The notes under the pieces: generated by a model
The model's database searches: none
The model's input: the letters and a program-made list of their open reading frames with translations, nothing else
Told to the model about the DNA's origin: nothing
Part shown: positions 51,626-58,554 of the stretch, in pieces
Layout: each line of letters opens with the position of its first letter
Numbering within the stretch: position 1 is the first letter of the stretch
Position numbers and translations under genes: made by a program
Source of the DNA: Scatosoma sp048465415
Lineage (GTDB): Bacteria; Bacillota; Clostridia; Christensenellales; Borkfalkiaceae
Direction of reading: 5' to 3'
DNA: 64,000 bases
Assembly (NCBI GenBank): GCA_048465415.1
Contig: DBFWLO010000006.1
Span: 173,039 to 237,038 of the forward strand

Positions 51626-53575
51626 ATGTCAAACATTATTGGAACCACTATACTTGTTTCTGCTTTTCTTAAAGAGGAAGAAGCTTTTCTGGGCTTAGAT
51701 GTAGATTCGGAGTCGCGTTGTAAATTACCCAAAGATCGAAAATTATTTATTCCGTATTACCAAAGAGAGATTCGTTGGAAAAAAGAAAATATCATGACGT
51801 TGATTCAAGATATTGTATCCGGCGAAAAATTTTTGGGAAATATCATACTTTCTAAAAAGAATCAGAAAGAATATGAGATTGTAGACGGCCAACAACGAAT
51901 CACTTGTTTAATTATGATGTTAATCTATTTTACAAAGAATGAAAAATACAGCAGGTCTTTTGAATTTTGTAATTTTAGTATTTGTAGTTTTCCGAAATTT
52001 GAATGGTTGTCCTCCAATCAATTTGACTTATCGTTATTAACGGACGAGCAAAAAGAAGAACTCGAAAAAAATGATGATTACAACCAGAAAGAACGTTATG
52101 TTGAATTATATAAAACCATTGTGGATTTTTTTCGAGATAAAGATAACCGCCAATTAAGTGCGTTTTATCATAATTTAACAAATTCCAAGTTAAATTTAAT
52201 AATTTCGATGGATGAAAATCGAGATTTAGGAATGGATTTCTTTTTAGACGTCAATCTTAAAACATTACCTCTTGATGTGGAGGACATTTTCAAAGGCTAC
52301 TTTTTTAAAGAATTAGATAATATAGAAGAAGCGAAAAAACTTTGGTCGGATATAAAAAGAGCATATAATGCTTTTAACAAAATTATTATATCGAAAAAAT
52401 CCGAGTATCCTTTGGAGGCGCTTTTGGAACATTATATCCGTTCGACGCTTCATACGTTTAAACCGAGCTACGCAACTTTGGAATATTCCAAAGGATTTAA
52501 GTTGACGAAAGAAATAAAAGCGGAGAAAGCTAATCCGACTTTGGCAAATTGTTTTATCGGAGATCACTTATTAAATGTTATAAAAGATTCCGATTACTTA
52601 AAATCTTTTGCTAAAGGACTGGTTAACTATCTTGCGATCGTTACGGACGTAATTGCTTCGGAATCTCCTACGGACAAATTTAAGGATTTGTTTAAATGCG
52701 CAGGCGGTGCGAGATTAGATAACGATACAATTACATTGTGTCATTATATGATAAAAAGCGTAGTGCTCGGTCCCGACAGCCTACCAAAAGCTGTAATAGC
52801 CAAGTATTGTATTTCTGTTTTTGACGGAAAGGAGAAAACAAAAGCTCAATATAAACAGATCTTTTCGGCCTTTTTGTTTAGTATTCTCTTCTCCGTTTTT
52901 GGAACTAACAAAAAGAATATCGATGAAGTGCTTCCGATTTTGAAAGCGGATAGCGATAATTGGACGCGTAAAACAATAGAAGCCATTCAAGAATATTTTG
53001 ACAAAACGGTTATAGAAGAAAATATTTTGCTGAAAAAGTTTAAAATAGATAAACCGACAGCAGAAATGCAATATTTGGCGCAATCTTTGGGGGGAATATA
53101 TAATTTCTTTCGCATTACGAAGGACGCGGTAGAAATATCCAACGAAGGACAAGCAAAAGAATTCTATAAGAATAATACCGACTATTCCAGGGAACATTTC
53201 TTTTTGAATGAGAAAGGAAGCGTACACTTTTATAACTCAAAGGGTAAAAAAGACGGAAAATTGTTTCGCTATCCCACCGAAATCAGGCAAGCAAGAAATT
53301 CTTTGTTTAATTTTGTATTTTTACCTAAAAAAATTAATTTAAAACTTGAAAATCTGGATTTTATTACTAAATTTTCTGTTCTCGAAAAAGAGGAAATTAA
53401 ATGCGAATATTCCAAAAAATTATTGGACTTGGCGCAAGAGGAGTTTAAAAATATTAAGTTGAATCGCACAAATATAGAAGGCTTTTTTGCTGAGGAATTT
53501 ATTAAAGGCTATAAAAATGTGGCAGAAGCAATAATGAAAGAAGTTATTTCTAAATGCAGAGAAAAAGTTAAATAA
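51626..53575 (+). CDS. DUF262/DUF1524-type protein (GmrSD-like, possible defence nuclease)
   Basis: A 649-residue cytosolic protein. The N-terminal DUF262 (ParB-like) domain shows IPYYQREIRW (43-51) and IVDGQQRITCL (85-95), the QR and DGQQR motifs that contact nucleotide and DNA in GmrS-type proteins. The C-terminal third fits a divergent DUF1524 HNH-like domain: Glu523-His524 in DYSREHFFL, then NSLFNFVFLPKKIN. In GmrSD these domains restrict modified phage DNA. The HNH part is poorly conserved, so nuclease activity is uncertain. Codon use is much more AT-rich than its left neighbours, indicating transfer. GGGGAGGAAATT precedes ATG 51626. It lies just outside the prophage. Confidence 0.77.
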   Translation: MSNIIGTTILVSAFLKEEEAFLGLDVDSESRCKLPKDRKLFIPYYQREIRWKKENIMTLIQDIVSGEKFLGNIILSKKNQKEYEIVDGQQRITCLIMMLIYFTKNEKYSRSFEFCNFSICSFPKFEWLSSNQFDLSLLTDEQKEELEKNDDYNQKERYVELYKTIVDFFRDKDNRQLSAFYHNLTNSKLNLIISMDENRDLGMDFFLDVNLKTLPLDVEDIFKGYFFKELDNIEEAKKLWSDIKRAYNAFNKIIISKKSEYPLEALLEHYIRSTLHTFKPSYATLEYSKGFKLTKEIKAEKANPTLANCFIGDHLLNVIKDSDYLKSFAKGLVNYLAIVTDVIASESPTDKFKDLFKCAGGARLDNDTITLCHYMIKSVVLGPDSLPKAVIAKYCISVFDGKEKTKAQYKQIFSAFLFSILFSVFGTNKKNIDEVLPILKADSDNWTRKTIEAIQEYFDKTVIEENILLKKFKIDKPTAEMQYLAQSLGGIYNFFRITKDAVEISNEGQAKEFYKNNTDYSREHFFLNEKGSVHFYNSKGKKDGKLFRYPTEIRQARNSLFNFVFLPKKINLKLENLDFITKFSVLEKEEIKCEYSKKLLDLAQEEFKNIKLNRTNIEGFFAEEFIKGYKNVAEAIMKEVISKCREKVK

Positions 53576-53719
53576 TTCCCATCTAATTAGCAACAAAATT
53601 CAGAGTGAAACTTCCAATCGAGCTTCCCTTTTTCAGAATGATTACGTGAACAGCTGAAATTATATGAAATTCAAATTCATAATACAAATGATCGTCTCGA
53701 TCCCAAAGTGCTAATTCTT
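53576..53719. other. AT-rich spacer after the DUF262 gene
   Basis: No gene-like frame and no strong terminator hairpin seen. Base composition is close to that of the DUF262 gene. Confidence 0.35.
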
Positions 53720-53836
53720 TTATTCAACAGAAAGAATGTTACGTTCATTTAACAAAGTATTGACTTCACTGCTGTCCATTTCGGAAATATAACTTAATAA
53801 TTCGCCGTGGACGTAAACTTTTTTTGCGAATATCAT
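53720..53836 (-). CDS. Possible 38-residue small protein or gene remnant
   Basis: On the minus strand ATG 53836 opens a 38-residue frame, MIFAKKVYVHGELLSYISEM and onward to ILSVE, with balanced composition that looks protein-like. There is no clear ribosome binding site. It may be the tail of a broken gene rather than a working one. No family recognised. Confidence 0.25.
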   Translation of the reverse strand: MIFAKKVYVHGELLSYISEMDSSEVNTLLNERNILSVE

Positions 53837-53924
53837 CTGCAAGAAAATTCAACTCGTGTAAGGCGGAGAAGAAGCATAAGCAAAAAGGACTGGAGGGCAT
53901 AAAAGCTAAACATATGAAAAATGA

Positions 53925-53954
53925 AAAAAGGAGCGTGTTATACGCTCCTTTTTC
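53925..53954. terminator. Bidirectional terminator-like hairpin
   Basis: AAAAAGGAGCGT (53925-53936) pairs with ACGCTCCTTTTT (53942-53953), five-base loop, A/T runs on both sides. It lies directly outside the attL candidate and on the plus strand ends in a T-run; on the minus strand it would terminate transcription of the displaced tRNA end. Confidence 0.75.
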
Positions 53955-53965
53955 GTTATAAAGGG

Positions 53966-53985
53966 TGGTGGAGATAACGAGATTC
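53966..53985 (-). other. Prophage attL: orphan tRNA 3' end
   Basis: Read on the minus strand, the 20 bases are GAATCTCGTTATCTCCACCA. Split by tRNA geometry this is T-loop positions 57-60 (GAAT), T-stem 3' strand CTCGT, acceptor 3' strand TATCTCC, discriminator A and CCA. The matching 5' parts of a tRNA are absent to the right. This is the displaced 3' end left when an element integrates into a tRNA gene; the intact tRNA should be at the right end of the prophage, outside the window. Confidence 0.75.
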
Positions 53986-53996
53986 ATAAACATACA

Positions 53997-54039
53997 ATAT
54001 ATTGTGGTTGTTGATAGCTAATATGTACTATATATTGTG
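53997..54039. repeat. Direct repeat ATATATTGTG, possible integrase arm sites
   Basis: ATATATTGTG occurs at 53997-54006 and 54030-54039, between attL and the integrase gene. Tyrosine integrases bind such short direct repeats next to the core. This is inference from position only. Confidence 0.35.
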
Positions 54040-54121
54040 CTTTATTATTTTTGGTAACATTTTAGTAATTTTTTTGTCGTTAAAATATATTTAAATTTAA
54101 TGAAATGGAAAAAGGAAATAA

Positions 54122-55246
54122 TTAAATTTTTGCTATAATTGCACGTTTATCCGCTTCGTATAAATGCCCATAAGTTTTGGTTACTTGTTCGACGGTATCT
54201 CCAATTAAATCAGCTACGACGATAAAATTTGCGCCAAGATGAATGAGCATTGAGACGAAAGAATGACGTAAATCGTGAATTCGTATAATCTTAGTTCCGG
54301 CAAGGGTGCAATATTTTTGAAAGGCTCTTGATACAGTCATCTCAGCAAGTGGAGCCTCGCCGCCAAAAAAGAAAGGAGAATCCCCCTTATAATTTTTTAA
54401 TTCTTCCTGGACTTGGGCACAGATCGGAGTTTCCTGTACTTTATCGGCTTTTGTAGAGGTAATAGCATAGGGGCTTGCTCCGATGGTCTTACGTGTAAGA
54501 GATTTATTGAATATGATAGAATCGGGTTTAATATCGGCTGGTGTTAATGCAAAAATTTCACCCTTTCGCCTACCGGTAAAGAACAAGAGGGTGAATAAGG
54601 CATGATAAAGCGGATTGTCTACAAAGGATATAAAATGTTCAAACTCTTCTTTCGTCCATATATCCATTTGTTTTTTGGGAACTCTTCGTTTAGGTTTTTT
54701 CATACCAATAAACGGATTTTGTATTGAATAACGCTCCGAGCACCAGCTAAAAAAAGAGGAAAAATGACCTCGAACCTTTGACAGGTAATTATATGAATAG
54801 AAATTATCCGTACGACTATTTTTCATAGACCATATTATATCCTGCCAATGATAAAGCTCTTCTTTGGTAATGTCTTTCAATTTTGTTTTTTCATAATAGG
54901 GCAGTACAAATAATCGAAATATATTTTGTTTATCGTAAATGGAACTGTCTTTGTTTTGATTAAAAAGGGCTGCTAAATATTGACGTATCAAATCCCCGAC
55001 GATTAAATCCTCTTTTTGAGGATTTTTCCTTTTTATAGGGTTATTTTTTACCAATTCGCATTTTGAGATCACAAAATCGGTATAGGCTTGTTTGGCTAAG
55101 GTCTTATTGGCAAACCCTGATAATTTCTTTTGTTTTTCAATTCCATCTAATGTGACAATGCGGAAAACCACGTCATAAACTTTTCCCCGCCGCGTCATTC
55201 GTTCTTGCAATGTATATTTCGTTGATGATATATAGTATTCAACCAT
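54122..55246 (-). CDS. int: Phage tyrosine integrase
   Basis: A 374-residue site-specific recombinase. The N-terminal arm-binding-like domain (about 1-60) and SAM-like core-binding domain (about 80-180) precede the catalytic domain. Catalytic residues are Arg226 (TGRRKGE), probable Lys266, His324-x-x-Arg327 (HDLRHSF) and the nucleophile Tyr359 (TKTYGHL). The usual third-box histidine is Asp350 (LIGDTVEQ), a substitution seen in some phage integrases. It lies 136 bases from the attL candidate and points toward it, the normal order. It was probably active when the element entered. Confidence 0.92.
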   Translation of the reverse strand: MVEYYISSTKYTLQERMTRRGKVYDVVFRIVTLDGIEKQKKLSGFANKTLAKQAYTDFVISKCELVKNNPIKRKNPQKEDLIVGDLIRQYLAALFNQNKDSSIYDKQNIFRLFVLPYYEKTKLKDITKEELYHWQDIIWSMKNSRTDNFYSYNYLSKVRGHFSSFFSWCSERYSIQNPFIGMKKPKRRVPKKQMDIWTKEEFEHFISFVDNPLYHALFTLLFFTGRRKGEIFALTPADIKPDSIIFNKSLTRKTIGASPYAITSTKADKVQETPICAQVQEELKNYKGDSPFFFGGEAPLAEMTVSRAFQKYCTLAGTKIIRIHDLRHSFVSMLIHLGANFIVVADLIGDTVEQVTKTYGHLYEADKRAIIAKI

Positions 55247-55265
55247 GACGGTAATCCTTTGTGAT

Positions 55266-56216
55266 TTAATCTATGTCTGTGATGATTCCATTGATAAAGT
55301 CTAACGTCCGCCGCTGTTGCGTGGAGGAAAGCTTATTGAATAATACCTCGATGTTATCTCCGGCCACTTTGTGCCCGAGCAAATAATCAATAGACACATT
55401 AAAAACATCTGCTATTTCTATCAACAAAGAAATATTTGGTTCCGATTCGTTATTTTCAAAACGCTGATATTCTTGTTGAGAGATGTTCAAGCGTTCGGCC
55501 ATTTGAGTTTGCGTTAATCCGCGTGCGAGGCGTATTTTTTTTAAAGATTTGTAGAAAGGGGGGATCGGAAATAAGCGTTTATTAAATTCTATTATGTAAT
55601 TTTTAAACTGAATAGCGACCTTACGCTCCAATGGAGATTTATAAAACATATTTCGTGTAGAAACAGCTTTTAATCGTTCTGCGCGATATTGAGCGGATTC
55701 AATGGACGTACGGCAAAGAGAGGCTATTTCCTCGGCCGTTTGAACGTGACACTCTTTGAGAAGGCATAGAGGCATTAGAATACGAGCAGCAAACATATTC
55801 GCTTCTTGTTCAAACTCTTCTCGTTTCAGCTCTTTAATATGATGCAGGGCAAGATGTCCAAATTCATGAGCGATCGTGAAGCGGTTCCGGCCTTCGTGCC
55901 GACTGCCCTTGAAGAAAATAAAAACTTTGTCTTTGTAGAGAGAAGTCCAACCGTCGCATAAATCGGGAAATTTTTCCTCCAAGATGTGAGCCAGCTTTTT
56001 ATGATGCTCATAAACAAATAGTTCCCAGCCGTTTTTCTCCGCAATTTCTTTTAAGTCGATAGGCAAACGATTGACTTTATTTGCAAGCAAGAAAATCCAC
56101 GCGCTATTGCGAATATTCTGATAATTGATTTTATTGGAAATAATTTCCAAAGATTGGTTACTTTTTTTTTGATAATTTTTCCAAGAAGGCATCCACAAAT
56201 GCCGCGTCCTCATCAC
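55266..56216 (-). CDS. ImmA/IrrE-type metallopeptidase with C-terminal XRE helix-turn-helix
   Basis: A protein of up to 316 residues. The peptidase domain contains RFTIAHEFGHLALHH, the HExxH zinc motif (HEFGH), with a downstream glutamate in EEFEQEANMFAARILMP. The C-terminal 100 residues include an XRE-type helix-turn-helix (ARGLTQTQMAERLNISQQEYQRFENNES). ImmA of ICEBs1 cleaves a phage-type repressor to trigger induction, and the repressor gene lies directly upstream here. The reading frame overlaps the repressor gene by 59 bases in another frame. The start is uncertain: GTG 56216, ATG 56213, ATG 56192 or a later TTG are possible, none with a good ribosome binding site. Confidence 0.85.
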   Translation of the reverse strand: MMRTRHLWMPSWKNYQKKSNQSLEIISNKINYQNIRNSAWIFLLANKVNRLPIDLKEIAEKNGWELFVYEHHKKLAHILEEKFPDLCDGWTSLYKDKVFIFFKGSRHEGRNRFTIAHEFGHLALHHIKELKREEFEQEANMFAARILMPLCLLKECHVQTAEEIASLCRTSIESAQYRAERLKAVSTRNMFYKSPLERKVAIQFKNYIIEFNKRLFPIPPFYKSLKKIRLARGLTQTQMAERLNISQQEYQRFENNESEPNISLLIEIADVFNVSIDYLLGHKVAGDNIEVLFNKLSSTQQRRTLDFINGIITDID

Positions 56217-56487
56217 TTAACTCATGGACACGTCTCTCGCCGCCGCGCCCGATAGAGATAACGGTATTCTTTTTAGGCTGCACAGGAATAGATTCCATCT
56301 CATCTCGTCCTAATATATAATCAACGGAAACTCCAAAGTAGTCCGCTATTTTTTTAAGAGTGGATAAATCAGGTTCCCTTTTCTCATTTTCATACAAAGA
56401 AATAGTGCTTTCCGCGACTCCTACAATGTTTCCTAACGCCTTCATTGATAATTGATGCTGTTTTCTCAAAGTACGTAAGTTGTTCAT
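56158..56487 (-). CDS. XRE-family phage repressor (CI-like)
   Basis: A 109-residue DNA-binding protein. The N-terminal helix-turn-helix LRTLRKQHQLSMKALGNIVGVAESTISLYENEKREPDLSTLKKIADYFGVSVDYILG is standard XRE. The C-terminus is short and charged, ending in SKKK within a run of nine A. ATG 56487 is favoured by AGGTGG five bases upstream; GTG 56496 would overlap that site. The operator O1 lies in its promoter spacer, so it represses itself as well as the rightward promoter. The peptidase encoded next probably removes it during induction. Confidence 0.88.
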   Translation of the reverse strand: MNNLRTLRKQHQLSMKALGNIVGVAESTISLYENEKREPDLSTLKKIADYFGVSVDYILGRDEMESIPVQPKKNTVISIGRGGERRVHELSDEDAAFVDAFLEKLSKKK

Positions 56488-56507
56488 ATTAACCACCTCT
56501 TATTTTT

Positions 56508-56536
56508 ATTATAAACTTTACGAATTGTAAAGTAAA
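56508..56536 (-). promoter_or_regulatory. Leftward promoter of the repressor gene
   Basis: On the minus strand TTTACT (56536-56531), a 17-base spacer and TATAAT (56513-56508). Operator O1 fills the spacer, a layout for self-repression. Confidence 0.7.
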
Positions 56537-56652
56537 GCAAAAAAATAACCGAAACAAAAAACTTTGCGAAATGTCAATTTTTTTTCAAAAAATACTTGAC
56601 AAATCGCAAAGCATGAATTATAATATAACCGTAACTTGACAAATCGCAAAGT
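56515..56652. promoter_or_regulatory. Array of four 19-base phage operators O1-O4
   Basis: O1 ACTTTACGAATTGTAAAGT (56515-56533), O2 ACTTTGCGAAATGTCAATT (56561-56579), O3 ACTTGACAAATCGCAAAGC (56594-56612), O4 ACTTGACAAATCGCAAAGT (56634-56652). O3 and O4 read as the reverse of O2. O1 overlaps the leftward promoter, O3 the rightward -35, and O4 the rightward transcription start. The shared near-palindrome ACTTTRCGA...TGTMAAGT is expected to bind the repressor and the Cro-like protein. Confidence 0.8.
56596..56624 (+). promoter_or_regulatory. Rightward early phage promoter
   Basis: Perfect TTGACA (56596-56601), a 17-base spacer and perfect TATAAT (56619-56624). The -35 lies inside operator O3. 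It should drive the Cro-like gene and the early operon. Confidence 0.9.
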
Positions 56653-56669
56653 TATTAAAGGAGGTAAAA

Positions 56670-56864
56670 ATGGATAAATTAAAAATTTATCGTCAAAAGA
56701 TGGGGCTGACTATGAAACAGGTAGCAACAAGGCTTGACATAACAGAAAGTTCTGTCTGTTTGCATGAAAATGGGCAGAGGACTCCTAATGTCGAAATGTT
56801 AAAGAAGTATGCTCAGCTATTTCATTGTAGCGTTGATGATTTATTAAAAGATGATGAAACGTAA
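56670..56864 (+). CDS. Cro-like XRE protein
   Basis: A 64-residue protein consisting of one helix-turn-helix domain (LKIYRQKMGLTMKQVATRLDITESSVCLHENGQRTPNVEMLKKYAQLF). AAAGGAGG precedes ATG 56670. It is the first gene of the rightward early operon and divergent from the repressor, so a Cro-type role in turning off the repressor is likely. Confidence 0.85.
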   Translation: MDKLKIYRQKMGLTMKQVATRLDITESSVCLHENGQRTPNVEMLKKYAQLFHCSVDDLLKDDET

Positions 56865-56881
56865 ACGAGAGGAGGACTGAC

Positions 56882-57109
56882 ATGACTTACACGGAAAGAG
56901 AAAAAATTTTCAGCAAAGAAGCATTGTCAATAAACGATATGCAACTTTTGTTGGGGGTAGGATATTGCGAAGCGGCGAAAATAATTCGCAATATTAAGCG
57001 CAGAACCGATCGGCTTGGCGTAAAAGGGAAAATCCATGTTCAGGACTATTTGGATTATTTTCAGATTCCGCCGGACAGATACGTTAAGCCGATCGAATCC
57101 GAGCAATAA
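56882..57109 (+). CDS. Small helix-turn-helix protein, possible excisionase
   Basis: A 75-residue protein (LSINDMQLLLGVGYCEAAKIIRNIKRRTDRLGVKGKIHVQDYLDYF) with a helix-turn-helix pattern seen in small phage DNA-binding proteins that replace Xis. GAGAGGAGG precedes ATG 56882. Assignment as excisionase is only by size, position and pattern; a transcription factor is equally possible. Confidence 0.65.
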   Translation: MTYTEREKIFSKEALSINDMQLLLGVGYCEAAKIIRNIKRRTDRLGVKGKIHVQDYLDYFQIPPDRYVKPIESEQ

Positions 57110-57142
57110 AAAATCCCTCCGGTGAGGGGAAAGGAGAAAATT

Positions 57143-57376
57143 ATGAACAAACAAAGAAGAAAAGCACTCAATGAACTAACGGAGAAAATCCGTGAACTTA
57201 TGGAAGATTTGGAAACGCTCAAAGATGAAGAACAAGAGTATTACGACAATATGCCCGAAGGCATACAAGAAAGCGAGCGCGGCGAAAGAGCCTCCGAAGC
57301 GATTGACAGATTACAAGAAGTATATGACAGTTTAGAAACGGCCGCTGATACCATAGACGAAGTGACGGAGGGATAA
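57143..57376 (+). CDS. Small coiled-coil phage protein
   Basis: A 77-residue, highly charged, helical protein (LNELTEKIRELMEDLETLKDEEQEYYDNMPEGIQESERGERASEAIDRLQEVYDS). Two heptad-like stretches flank a break at DNMPEG. AAAGGAG precedes ATG 57143. The family is common in Firmicutes phages, where the function is unknown. Confidence 0.7.
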   Translation: MNKQRRKALNELTEKIRELMEDLETLKDEEQEYYDNMPEGIQESERGERASEAIDRLQEVYDSLETAADTIDEVTEG

Positions 57377-57378
57377 GC

Positions 57379-57435
57379 ATGAGAAATAAACACGGAAGCC
57401 CCGAGGAACATTTAAGAGCGTTAAAAGGCGCGTAA
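57379..57435 (+). CDS. Possible 18-residue small protein
   Basis: ATG 57379, two bases after the preceding stop, with GGAGGG upstream, opens an 18-codon frame ending at TAA 57433-57435 (MRNKHGSPEEHLRALKGA). Its ribosome binding site and tight packing support translation; function unknown. Confidence 0.4.
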   Translation: MRNKHGSPEEHLRALKGA

Positions 57436-57449
57436 GGAGATAATCTGAA

Positions 57450-57644
57450 ATGAAGAAGTTTAAGACAATCAGCGACATTGAGATTTTGTACTACGTGTAT
57501 GACAAATTGGCGCGAAAGTTAGACGATAAACGGGATGATATTACCGCAAACCAATTAGATGAAATCCGTGTGGAAATTTTGAGGCTGGAAAAGATAAAGA
57601 CGCGGGCAGACAAGTGGACGGCGAGCAGAGCGTTGAACCATTAG
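57450..57644 (+). CDS. Small helical phage protein of unknown function
   Basis: A 64-residue charged protein (ISDIEILYYVYDKLARKLDDKRDDITANQLDEIRVEILRLEKI), predicted as two helices. AAGGAGATAATCTGAA precedes ATG 57450. No family recognised; it sits in the run of small early genes. Confidence 0.6.
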   Translation: MKKFKTISDIEILYYVYDKLARKLDDKRDDITANQLDEIRVEILRLEKIKTRADKWTASRALNH

Positions 57645-57656
57645 AGGAGAAATAAA

Positions 57657-57890
57657 ATGATAAAAATCGAAGCGAGCGAAAAAGGAATGAACGTAGAAAT
57701 GGAGGGAAGCGGGAGCGAAATATTGGCGAGTCTATCGGTAGCGGTGTTGTATACCGTCAAGCATATCGCGGAACAATCCCATTCGTCGTATGAAAAATTA
57801 CTGATGACGGTAACATCGGGGCTATTAGAAGCCTCGTCGCAGATGGAACGAAAAAGTGAGGTGATAAATTATGTCGAGAGACAATCTTGA
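57657..57890 (+). CDS. Small phage protein of unknown function
   Basis: A 77-residue protein (MIKIEASEKGMNVEMEGSGSEILASLSVAVLYTVKHIAEQ). A short beta hairpin then one or two helices is predicted, a plan common among small phage early proteins. GAGGAGAAATAAA precedes ATG 57657. Its end overlaps the next gene by 20 bases. Confidence 0.6.
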   Translation: MIKIEASEKGMNVEMEGSGSEILASLSVAVLYTVKHIAEQSHSSYEKLLMTVTSGLLEASSQMERKSEVINYVERQS

Positions 57891-58059
57891 AAACGGAATG
57901 TTACGATACCGCGAGCGGGAAGAAGAGCCGGAGAAATCCTGCGACTGCGCATGGTGCGGCGGGCCGATCTACATAGGCGACGATTACTACGATTTTGCAA
58001 GCGAAAGCGTGTGCGCGGATTGTATAGAGACCGCAAAACGGAAGGCGGAAGCGGTATGA
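57871..58059 (+). CDS. Small zinc-ribbon phage protein
   Basis: A 62-residue protein with a Cys4 ribbon: CDCAWCGGPIYIGDDYYDF and SVCADCIETA. Such ribbons bind zinc and often nucleic acid or protein partners in phage early regions. ATG 57871 follows GAGGTG. Its stop overlaps the next start (ATGA at 58056-58059). Confidence 0.65.
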   Translation: MSRDNLENGMLRYREREEEPEKSCDCAWCGGPIYIGDDYYDFASESVCADCIETAKRKAEAV

Positions 58060-58208
58060 AATGGTGGGATAAAGTTTTAGATAAATGTATCGAACCAAAG
58101 CCGCGAAAGCGGATAGAGGTGAAGATAACCCAGGCGAAGTTACTAAAAATTATCGAGGACGCGGAGCGAGAACAGTTAGAGGGCAAACGGGAGGGTGTAG
58201 AGAGATGA
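58056..58208 (+). CDS. Small basic phage protein
   Basis: A 50-residue protein (MKWWDKVLDKCIEPKPRKRIEVKITQAKL, then helical EDAEREQLEGKREGVER). ATG 58056 overlaps the preceding stop. No family recognised. Confidence 0.55.
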   Translation: MKWWDKVLDKCIEPKPRKRIEVKITQAKLLKIIEDAEREQLEGKREGVER

Positions 58209-58468
58209 GGCGTTACAAGGTTACATATCGCTACCGAAAAGACGGCAGACTACCCGTGCGCAAGACGGAACTGGTGTATTCGGATAGCGCAAAGACGGCA
58301 ATCGAAAATTTAAAAAGCCATTACATAGACGAAGCGAACGACAGCGTGAATGTGAAAGTAGTCGCGTTGATAAAAGAAGGTCTGGAAATCCGTTATCATG
58401 ACAGCGATCCGGACGACGACGCGGATCATGAAGTGATTTTCGACGATTTCCAAGCAGAGAAGATATAA
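58205..58468 (+). CDS. Small phage protein of unknown function
   Basis: An 87-residue protein starting MRRYKVTYRYRKDGRLPVRK and ending in a strongly acidic region (DSDPDDDADHEVIFDDF). ATG 58205 overlaps the stop of the preceding gene (ATGA). An acidic tail of this kind can mimic DNA, but no activity is assigned. Confidence 0.6.
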   Translation: MRRYKVTYRYRKDGRLPVRKTELVYSDSAKTAIENLKSHYIDEANDSVNVKVVALIKEGLEIRYHDSDPDDDADHEVIFDDFQAEKI

Positions 58469-58554
58469 CGGCCGGAATCGGCCGAATATGGAGCGAAGAG
58501 AAAACGGCGGTGCAACTCCGCCGCGCCCCTAAAAAGTTATAAGGAGAGACTATT

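Noticed and set aside
53766..53993. A 75-codon minus-strand frame through the attL region
   Set aside because: It crosses the terminator hairpin and the tRNA 3' end, has no ribosome binding site and has an unlikely composition.
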